From Aquibacillus rhizosphaerae (GTDB lineage Bacteria; Bacillota; Bacilli; Bacillales; Amphibacillaceae), in contig NZ_JASTZU010000028.1 of NCBI RefSeq assembly GCF_030282825.1, forward strand, positions 1 through 50,094: a stretch of 50,094 nucleotides of DNA, in the 5' to 3' direction. The notes beneath the pieces were generated by a model that was not told where the DNA came from, did no database searches, and saw nothing but the letters and a program-made list of their open reading frames with translations. Numbering within the stretch: position 1 is the first letter of the stretch; every line of letters begins with the position of its first letter. Shown here piece by piece: positions 26,285 to 32,677 of the stretch. The position numbers and the translations under genes were made by a program.

Positions 26285-27334
26285 ATGAAGAAAAAAAGAC
26301 TTATATGGATATGGTGCGTGGTTGGAATCCTCTTGGTATCGGGTTGTGGGAATACGCTACAAGGGAAAGAAGAAAAGGTGTTAAAAACGCCTTTTAAAGA
26401 AACTGCGTTTTTAATGGGGACAGTTGTTACAGTAAAGATTTACGATAAAGAAAAAGAATCTGTTTTAAAACCTGTCTTTAAGCGAATACATGACTTAGCT
26501 AATCAGATAAATGCGGAAGAAAGTGAATCTGAGATTGATAAGGTGAACGAAAAAGCAGGGGTTGAACCCGTGGAAGTATCAAGCGATATATATAATCTTG
26601 TGAAGGCAGGAAAACAGCATAGTACAAAATCTAATGGGTCTTTTGATATAACTATTGGTCCATTAACGTCACTATGGCACATAGGGTATGAGGATGCGCG
26701 TAAGCCAGAGCAATCAGAAATTGATGACGTTCTACCTCTAATAGATTATGAGAAAGTTGAATTAATTGATCAGGAACAAACAGTATTTTTAAAAGAAAAA
26801 GGGATGAGATTAGATTTAGGAGCAATCGCAAAAGGATTTATAGCTGATGAAGTTGTAGAAGTTTTAAAAGAAAATGGCGTGACAACAGCAATTATTGATT
26901 TAGGCGGAAATATTTATGTGATGGGAAATAATCCATCTGGAGAAGCCTGGAATGTTGGTATACAAGATCCATTCTCTGCACGAGGAGAAATTGTTGGTAA
27001 GGTCAGACAGTCTAATAGATCAGTTGTCACTTCTGGAATCTATGAACGTTTTTTAGAAGTAGATGGTATCAAGTACCATCATCTTTTAAATCCGGGTGAT
27101 GGATACCCATTTATGAATGATCTTGCTGGTGTATCTATCATTAGTGAACAATCTATTGATGGAGATGCTCTATCAACAACTGTTTTTTCGAAAGGGCTTG
27201 TAGATGGATTAGAATATCTTGAAAATATAAGCGGTGTGGAAGCTATTTTTATCAGTACAGATAAAAAAGTATATACCACATCAGGATTACAAGATTTTGA
27301 ATTAACGAATGAAGCATTTGAAATGGGAGAGTAA
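26285..27334 (+). CDS. fmnB: FAD:protein FMN transferase, lipoprotein (ApbE/FmnB)
   Basis: ApbE transfers FMN from FAD to a Ser/Thr of target proteins outside the membrane. The 349-residue product has a lipoprotein signal (residues 1-20, lipobox VSG-C21) and the family motifs MGTVVTVKIYD, FDITIGPLTSLW, RLDLGAIAKGFIAD, IDLGGNIYVMG, HHLLNPGDGYP and DGDALSTTVFSKG. In Listeria the equivalent FmnB flavinylates PplA for EET. I prefer the ATG at 26285, which gives a normal signal peptide 11 nt after AAAGG; an ATG at 26276 is only 2 nt after it. It leads the rightward operon behind Rex-like operator 2. No PplA gene is adjacent, so its substrate is unknown. Confidence 0.92.
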   Translation: MKKKRLIWIWCVVGILLVSGCGNTLQGKEEKVLKTPFKETAFLMGTVVTVKIYDKEKESVLKPVFKRIHDLANQINAEESESEIDKVNEKAGVEPVEVSSDIYNLVKAGKQHSTKSNGSFDITIGPLTSLWHIGYEDARKPEQSEIDDVLPLIDYEKVELIDQEQTVFLKEKGMRLDLGAIAKGFIADEVVEVLKENGVTTAIIDLGGNIYVMGNNPSGEAWNVGIQDPFSARGEIVGKVRQSNRSVVTSGIYERFLEVDGIKYHHLLNPGDGYPFMNDLAGVSIISEQSIDGDALSTTVFSKGLVDGLEYLENISGVEAIFISTDKKVYTTSGLQDFELTNEAFEMGE

Positions 27335-27359
27335 TATTTTCTAAAGGAGGTAGGGGGCA

Positions 27360-28298
27360 ATGTCTTTTCGTGCATTTTTAAAATTAGTTGAAATTCAGAC
27401 GAAGATAGCAAGTGTGTTTCCATTTTTAATTGGTGGATTATTTGTTTATTTTCGGTATGACACGTTTAAACCAATTCATACGTTAATATTCTTTTTTTCG
27501 ATGCTATTATTTGATTTGACTACAACGGCAATAAATAACTATATGGATTTTAACAAGGCGAAGAGTCAGGAATATCGTAAAGAAAGAAATGTAATTGGTC
27601 AAGAACAGATACCAGAGCGTTTGGTTGTGGTGACTATTTTATCTTTGCTAGTAGTTGCAACAGGGCTGGGTATTTGGCTGGTATTCTTAACTGACCTTCT
27701 GGTTCTCTTGATTGGTATGGTTTGTTTTGGTATTGGTATATTTTATACCTTTGGTCCAATCCCTTTATCGCGTATGCCTCTCGGTGAAGTATTTTCTGGG
27801 GCAACAATGGGTTTTGGTATCATATTCTTAATGGTTTATGTCAATGGGTTCGATCAAGGGATTGCTCAATTCACCTTGGATGGAAGAATGATAAGTTTTC
27901 AAGCCGATGTTATGTTACTACTTGAGATTCTATTAATTTCTTTGCCGTGTGTTTTCACAATTGCTAATTTAATGTTAGCAAATAATATTTGTGATCTAGA
28001 TGATGATATCGCTAATCACCGTTATACCTTGCCCTTTTATTTAGGTAGACGCTATGCTGTTATATTATTCGATAGCCTCTATGTAGCATCATTCATTGCA
28101 ATAGTTGTAGCTATCTGGTTGCAGCTATTACCGATGGTTATGTTGCTTTCATTATTTGTAGCTATTCCTGTATATAAACATGTACGCAAGTTTAATAGAA
28201 AGCAAGTGAAGGCAGAGACGTTCGTTGTAGCAGTCAAAAATTTAGTATTGGTTAATGGTTCAATCGTTTTGACGTTGGCAATTTCATTCTTAATATAG
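27360..28298 (+). CDS. dmkA: UbiA/MenA-type 1,4-dihydroxy-2-naphthoate prenyltransferase
   Basis: This 312-residue membrane prenyltransferase has about eight helices. It carries the two aspartate-rich motifs of the UbiA family, NNYMDFNKAKSQEYRKERN and NNICDLDDDIANHRYTLP. By homology it attaches a polyprenyl chain to DHNA to give demethylmenaquinone. A normal menA is expected elsewhere, so this is likely the EET-dedicated copy (DmkA in Listeria, from memory), paired with the prenyl diphosphate synthase in the opposite operon. The ATG follows AAAGGAGGTAGGGG, a very strong ribosome site, 25 bp after apbE. Confidence 0.87.
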   Translation: MSFRAFLKLVEIQTKIASVFPFLIGGLFVYFRYDTFKPIHTLIFFFSMLLFDLTTTAINNYMDFNKAKSQEYRKERNVIGQEQIPERLVVVTILSLLVVATGLGIWLVFLTDLLVLLIGMVCFGIGIFYTFGPIPLSRMPLGEVFSGATMGFGIIFLMVYVNGFDQGIAQFTLDGRMISFQADVMLLLEILLISLPCVFTIANLMLANNICDLDDDIANHRYTLPFYLGRRYAVILFDSLYVASFIAIVVAIWLQLLPMVMLLSLFVAIPVYKHVRKFNRKQVKAETFVVAVKNLVLVNGSIVLTLAISFLI

Positions 28299-28312
28299 GT
28301 GGGGAGGGCAAC

Positions 28313-29143
28313 ATGATGTCGACAACAGTAGTGGAAGTAGAAAACCTTTCCTTTAGGTATGATAAACGGTTAAAAGAAAATATATTATCTAACATTTCTA
28401 TGACTGTAGACCAAGGTGAATGGCTAGCGGTAATTGGACCTAACGGATCAGGGAAATCCACTTTAGCTCAATTACTTGTAGGGTTAATAGAAGCTGACTC
28501 TGGAAAGATACGTATTAAAAACACTGTAATGGATGATACATCTAAATGGAAGGTTAGACGTCACATTGGTATTGTATTTCAAAATCCAGAGAATCAATTT
28601 ATTGGAACAACTGTTCAAGATGATGTTGCTTTTTCACTGGAAAATTTAAATATGCCTTACGATGAGATGAAGTTTAGGGTAGATCAAGCATTAGATTTGG
28701 TTGGTATGTCTTCATTACGTCATCATGACCCATCTCAATTATCCGGTGGTCAAAAACAAAGAGTGGCAATTGCAGGCATATTAGCATTAAAGCCATCTAT
28801 ACTCGTGCTCGATGAAGCTTTGGTAATGCTGGATCCCAAAAGTCGGCGTGAGTTACTTACTGTATTACAGAATTTAAAAAGAAAAGAAAATATCTCTATC
28901 CTATCGATTACACATGATATGAATGAGGCGGCACTAGCGGATCGAATTATTTTGTTAGAGTCGGGTAAGGTTAAAAATTGTGGTACGTCAGAGCAATTAT
29001 TCGTTGCAGAACCCGATTTGGAACCGCCCTTCCCGGAGCTACTAAGACGTGAACTTTTAAAAAGAAATCGAAATATTCCAAATGAGTATATGACTGAAGA
29101 AGAGATGGTGAATTGGCTATGCAAATCTCGTTTGACAGTGTAA
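28313..29143 (+). CDS. ecfA1: ECF transporter ATPase EcfA1
   Basis: This 276-residue ABC ATPase of energy-coupling factor transporters has Walker A GPNGSGKST (residues 42-50), Q-loop FQNPENQF, signature LSGGQKQR and Walker B/D-loop LDEALVMLDP (residues 166-175). The residues after the catalytic Glu168 read ALV, where this subfamily usually has ATS. The ATG at 28313 follows GGGAGGG; a second ATG at 28316 is equally possible. Most Bacillaceae have one EcfA1A2T set beside rplQ/rplM; this one, in the EET operon, is probably a second and specialised set for flavin movement. It overlaps ecfA2. Confidence 0.87.
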   Translation: MMSTTVVEVENLSFRYDKRLKENILSNISMTVDQGEWLAVIGPNGSGKSTLAQLLVGLIEADSGKIRIKNTVMDDTSKWKVRRHIGIVFQNPENQFIGTTVQDDVAFSLENLNMPYDEMKFRVDQALDLVGMSSLRHHDPSQLSGGQKQRVAIAGILALKPSILVLDEALVMLDPKSRRELLTVLQNLKRKENISILSITHDMNEAALADRIILLESGKVKNCGTSEQLFVAEPDLEPPFPELLRRELLKRNRNIPNEYMTEEEMVNWLCKSRLTV

Positions 29144-29976
29144 CTGCAGATTATCAAATAGGCCCTATTCGCAGTCCGCGTGTTTTAGATTCCATTGATC
29201 TTTTGTTGCCGGCTGGATCTTTTACAGCCGTTATTGGACATACAGGTTCTGGTAAATCAAGCTTATTAAAAGCAATGAATGGTCTTATTATTCCTTATGA
29301 TGGAAAAGTAACTATTGGTCAAACTACAATTAAAGCGGGGAAAAATAAAAAAGCATTAAGAGCTATACGTCAGAAAGTAGGTATGGTTTTTCAATTTCCT
29401 GAGTCACAATTATTTGCGGAAACTGTCGAGAAGGATATTTGCTTTGGTCCACTTAACTTTGGTGTTTCATTAGTAGAGGCAAAGTCGATAGCGCGTGTTG
29501 TGTTAAAACAAGTTGGATTAGAACCCAGTATACTTTCTAAATCGCCTTTATCTTTATCCGGAGGACAAAAAAGGCGCGTGGCCATTGCAGGTATATTAGC
29601 GATGCAACCTGATATATTAGTTTTGGATGAACCAGGTGCAGGTCTTGATCCAATTGGAAAGAGAGAAATACTTCAAATGATAACAGCCTGGCATAAAGAG
29701 AAAAAATTAACTACAGTAATCGTAACACATGATATGGATGATGTTGCACTCTATGCAGATGATGTGGTTGTGATGGAACACGGACAGGTTGTTAAACATG
29801 ATAAGGTTAGATCCTTCTTTACTGACGTCAATCAATTAAATGAATGGCATGTGGATGTACCCCAGGCTAGGTCGTTACAATTACAAATTGAGCAGGAAAC
29901 AGGGATAAAGTTACCTGGAGTTTGTTTGACTTTGCCGGAATTAGCAGATGCATTAATAGAGGTGGGGATTGTATGA
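29113..29976 (+). CDS. ecfA2: ECF transporter ATPase EcfA2
   Basis: The second ECF ATPase is 287 residues from a TTG at 29113 (or 285 from an ATG at 29119; the ribosome site GATGGTGA is weak and does not decide). Motifs are Walker A GHTGSGKSS, Q-loop FQFPESQLF, signature LSGGQKRR and Walker B LVLDEPGAGLDP, where the usual sequence is DEPTAGLDP. It overlaps ecfA1 by 31 bp and ecfT by 4 bp (ATGA), so the three are translationally coupled. It would form the heterodimeric motor with EcfA1. Confidence 0.88.
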   Translation: MAMQISFDSVTADYQIGPIRSPRVLDSIDLLLPAGSFTAVIGHTGSGKSSLLKAMNGLIIPYDGKVTIGQTTIKAGKNKKALRAIRQKVGMVFQFPESQLFAETVEKDICFGPLNFGVSLVEAKSIARVVLKQVGLEPSILSKSPLSLSGGQKRRVAIAGILAMQPDILVLDEPGAGLDPIGKREILQMITAWHKEKKLTTVIVTHDMDDVALYADDVVVMEHGQVVKHDKVRSFFTDVNQLNEWHVDVPQARSLQLQIEQETGIKLPGVCLTLPELADALIEVGIV

Positions 29977-30782
29977 ATAAACTAATTTTAGGAAGATATT
30001 TTCCTGGTGATTCTTGGATTCATCGTTTGGATCCCCGTGCAAAGTTGGTAGCAGCAATATATTTTATTTTTGTGTTGTTTCTAGCAAACAATTGGCAAAC
30101 CTATGTATTTCTATGGTTATTTACTACAGCCGTTATCCTTTTATCAAATATTTCGATTCGAACGTATTTAAGAGGTGTAAGACCATTAATTTGGTTGATT
30201 TTATTTACAGTCTTTTTACAAGTTTTATTTACTGCTGGAGGAGAAATATATGTGGATTTGGGACCAATTACGATATCAAAATTTGGATTAATAAATGGTT
30301 TTTATATATTTTGCCGATTCATCATGATTATATTTATTTCTACAGTTGTCACCTTAACTACGAAACCAATTGATTTAACAGATGGTATGAATGCTTTATT
30401 ACGGCCATTAAGGAAACTGAAAGTACCTGTTGATGAGTTATCATTAATGCTGTCGATTTCTTTACGTTTTATTCCGAATTTATTAGATGAAACACAAAAA
30501 GTCATGGATGCACAACGAGCAAGAGGAACTGAGTTTGGTGAAGGGTCACTAGTTAAACAAATGAAAACATTAGTTCCAATTTTTTTGCCGTTATTTGTTA
30601 GTTCACTAAATCGTGCAGAGGACATGGCTAATGTTATGGAGGTGCGTGGATATCAATCCGATGTCAAGAGGTCCACGTTTAGACAATTAAGTTGGCAGCA
30701 AAAAGACACAATTAGTCTGCTGGTAATGGCAATGTTAACAGTAGCACTGCTGGTATTACGATCAAATGGATTTGGACATTAA
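29973..30782 (+). CDS. ecfT: ECF transporter transmembrane subunit EcfT
   Basis: EcfT is the membrane scaffold linking the ATPases to a substrate-binding S component. The 269-residue protein begins MNKLILGRYFPGDSWIHRLD, the conserved EcfT start. It has several membrane helices and the coupling-helix motifs DAQRARGTEF and MEVRGYQSD (Ala-Arg-Gly type). The start at 29973 overlaps the ecfA2 stop and follows AGGTGGGG. No S component gene (RibU, BioY, ThiT and so on) is in the window, so the substrate is inferred as flavin from the neighbours only. It ends the rightward operon at a bidirectional terminator. Confidence 0.92.
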   Translation: MNKLILGRYFPGDSWIHRLDPRAKLVAAIYFIFVLFLANNWQTYVFLWLFTTAVILLSNISIRTYLRGVRPLIWLILFTVFLQVLFTAGGEIYVDLGPITISKFGLINGFYIFCRFIMIIFISTVVTLTTKPIDLTDGMNALLRPLRKLKVPVDELSLMLSISLRFIPNLLDETQKVMDAQRARGTEFGEGSLVKQMKTLVPIFLPLFVSSLNRAEDMANVMEVRGYQSDVKRSTFRQLSWQQKDTISLLVMAMLTVALLVLRSNGFGH

Positions 30783-30795
30783 GAATAAAAGATAT

Positions 30796-30831
30796 AAAAA
30801 AACGATTTCTCAATAAAGAGAAATCGTTTTT
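30796..30831. terminator. Bidirectional terminator ecfT / tRNA-Met
   Basis: AAAAAACGATTTCTC and GAGAAATCGTTTTT form a perfect stem with a short AT loop, with A-run and T-run flanks. It serves the EET right arm and the opposing tRNA gene. Confidence 0.85.
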
Positions 30832-30841
30832 AAAAGAAAGA

Positions 30842-30915
30842 TAGCGGCGGAGGGGATCGAACCCACGACCTCACGGGTATGAACCGTACGCTCTCGCCAG
30901 CTGAGCTACGCCGCC
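30842..30915 (-). tRNA. tRNA-Met (CAT anticodon, elongator)
   Basis: The minus strand folds as a tRNA: acceptor GGCGGCG with CGCCGCT (G1-U72 pair), D arm GCTCAGCTGGCGAGAGC, anticodon loop GTTCATA with anticodon CAT, and T loop TTCGATC. CCA is not encoded. It closely resembles the elongator tRNA-Met found between yabR and spoIIE in B. subtilis. It is not the initiator type (which starts CGCGGGG). The T stem GTGGG/CCCTC has one U-U mismatch (positions 50 and 64). The tRNA-Glu that accompanies it in B. subtilis is missing, and this gene points left. Confidence 0.93.
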
Positions 30916-31041
30916 ATGAATAAGAGTCACAACTGATATAATACAATAGCATATATAATGTGTCAACTGATTTAAATAATGTCAGAAATATTGAAATTTT
31001 ATCATGTTAGCTCGATAATGAAATGGATGGGAGTGAATGAG

Positions 31042-31611
31042 ATGATATGTTTAATTAGGCATGGAGAAACGGAATGGAATCATTTGGGTAAAATTCAAGG
31101 TAAAACGGATATACCTTTAAATGAAACAGGAAAGAAGCAAGCAAAAGCATGTAGAGATCATCTTGAAGGTTCGGACTGGGATTTAATAATATCAAGCCCA
31201 CTGCAAAGAGCAAAACAAACTGCAGAAATTATTAATGAAAAACTTAACTTACCTTTAATTGAGATGGAAATATTCCAGGAAAGATCATTTGGTGATGCGG
31301 AAGGGTTAACGTTACAAGTGAGACAGGAGTTATATCCTAATGGTGAATACCCAGGTATGGAATCAAAGGTATCTCTCACGGACCGAGTAATGAATGGAAT
31401 GGAGGAAGTTATAGCTACTTACCCAAATCAAAAAATACTGCTTGTGGCTCACGGAGCTGTAATTAATGAAATTTTATCGGTAATGTCAGATGGTGAGATT
31501 GGAACGAGTAAGACAACCCTTTTAAATGCATGTATAAGTAATGTTCAATTTATTGAAAACAAATGGAAAATACATAACTATAATCAAACAGAACACTTAG
31601 GAAACCTTTAA
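31042..31611 (+). CDS. Histidine phosphatase family protein
   Basis: This 189-residue protein is of the phosphoglycerate mutase-like (histidine phosphatase) superfamily. It has the catalytic RHGETEWN near the N-terminus, SPLQRAKQTAEII, and the second histidine in VAHGAVINEIL. Such proteins in Bacillaceae include PhoE and YhfR-type broad phosphatases; the substrate cannot be told from sequence. I chose the ATG at 31042, 8 nt after GGGAG, because the catalytic motif normally lies within about 10 residues of the start. It is 15 bp before the Nudix gene, suggesting one operon. This pair is absent from this site in B. subtilis. Confidence 0.85.
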   Translation: MICLIRHGETEWNHLGKIQGKTDIPLNETGKKQAKACRDHLEGSDWDLIISSPLQRAKQTAEIINEKLNLPLIEMEIFQERSFGDAEGLTLQVRQELYPNGEYPGMESKVSLTDRVMNGMEEVIATYPNQKILLVAHGAVINEILSVMSDGEIGTSKTTLLNACISNVQFIENKWKIHNYNQTEHLGNL

Positions 31612-31626
31612 TTAGGGGGAGATTAT

Positions 31627-32241
31627 TTGAAAGAGCAGCTGGATATTTTTGATGAATCAATGAATCATTTTGGGTCTGCACCTCGCGGGGAAGTTCATAA
31701 AAAGGGTCTGTGGCATCAAACCTTTCACTGTTGGATAATTTTAGAACATGATAATGAAAGGTTTATCCTCTTTCAATTAAGGAGCGCGGATAAGGACACT
31801 TTTCCAAATCTACTAGATATATCAGCAGCTGGTCACCTTTTAAAAGATGAATCAAAAAAAGATGGTATAAGAGAGGTCAAAGAGGAACTGGGTATTGATG
31901 TTCTTTTAGAGGATTTAACTGAAATAGGAATAATTAAAGAAAAGTTAATAGGTGAAAATTTTTTAGACTATGAGCATTGTCATGTTTTTATTGGTTTAAG
32001 AAATGAGTTGTTAAATGATTTCGTCATACAAGTCGATGAATTAGCTGGTTTAGTAGAAATAAACGTAGCTGACTTTTCTAACCTCATCAAAGGAAATGTT
32101 AAACAGATTTTTGCTAAAGGATTTAAGGTAGTAAATCATGAAAAATATGCAGTTACATTCCAGATAAATAAAGCAGCATTTGTACCTCACCATGATGCCT
32201 ACTACGATAAGGTGTGTAGAGCTGCGAATGAAATAAGCTAA
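31627..32241 (+). CDS. Nudix hydrolase
   Basis: This 204-residue Nudix-domain protein resembles the isopentenyl-diphosphate isomerase-like/YfcD branch: GEVHKKGLWHQTFHCWII, FPNLLDISAAGHLL and the Nudix helix REVKEELGI. The spacing between the glycine of AAGH and the REVKEE helix is one residue shorter than the canonical Nudix box, which I remember as normal for this branch. The substrate is unknown. The TTG start follows AGGGGGAG with good spacing. It probably shares a message with the phosphatase upstream and ends at a strong terminator. Confidence 0.85.
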   Translation: MKEQLDIFDESMNHFGSAPRGEVHKKGLWHQTFHCWIILEHDNERFILFQLRSADKDTFPNLLDISAAGHLLKDESKKDGIREVKEELGIDVLLEDLTEIGIIKEKLIGENFLDYEHCHVFIGLRNELLNDFVIQVDELAGLVEINVADFSNLIKGNVKQIFAKGFKVVNHEKYAVTFQINKAAFVPHHDAYYDKVCRAANEIS

Positions 32242-32242
32242 C

Positions 32243-32270
32243 AAAAGGACACGCAATGCGTGTCCTTTTA
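32243..32270 (+). terminator. Nudix gene terminator
   Basis: AAAAGGACACGCA and TGCGTGTCCTTTT form a perfect stem with almost no loop beyond the central AT, directly after the stop codon. Confidence 0.85.
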
Positions 32271-32321
32271 TTGTCTAGAAAATTATAAAGTTTTCTAAAG
32301 TGGATAACATGCAGAAGTAAA
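32271..32321 (+). repeat. Short dispersed repeat next to terminator, copy B
   Basis: TTGTCTAGAAAATTA, a variable middle and GTGGATAACATGCAGAA repeat the unit seen at 806-856, again right after a terminator T-run. Between here and the spoIIE promoter (about 32322-32580) I see no other feature. Confidence 0.5.
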
Positions 32322-32586
32322 CGTTCAGCTCCACTACATGTTTGTATTATCCTGCAATGCTGTAAAAAATAGGAAATCAAATACCGTCAATGATATATTT
32401 TCTGCATTTTCACCTCTATCTTTCGTCAAAAAATAAAAACAATGTAAGGATGCTTATCCCGCTTATACCTCTATGATACACACGATATTGCAATGTTTAA
32501 GAATTTATTTTAAAGAGTAGCAATCGACATAAAGAGGAAGGTTGTCTTGATTTTTATGTTGAAACGGGTTCAGATGTCTAGAAAGG

Positions 32587-32652
32587 AGTCGAACATTTTT
32601 GTACGGCATTTCTTAAGTTTTGACAAAAAAATAAAAAGTAGTGTGATTTAAT
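32587..32652 (+). promoter_or_regulatory. spoIIE promoter, Spo0A type
   Basis: TTGACA (32620-32625) and TTTAAT (32647-32652) are 21 bp apart. The B. subtilis spoIIE promoter has the same unusual long spacing and needs Spo0A~P to work with sigma-A. AGTCGAA at 32587-32593 and, reversed, TGTCGAT at about 32529-32535 each match the 0A box TGTCGAA at six of seven positions. Confidence 0.6.
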
Positions 32653-32677
32653 GGACAACAAGAAGGAGTGGTGCATA

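Noticed and set aside
26285-27334. ApbE as a thiamine biosynthesis lipoprotein
   Set aside because: That is an outdated name; the family is a FAD:protein FMN transferase, and the context is flavin electron transfer.
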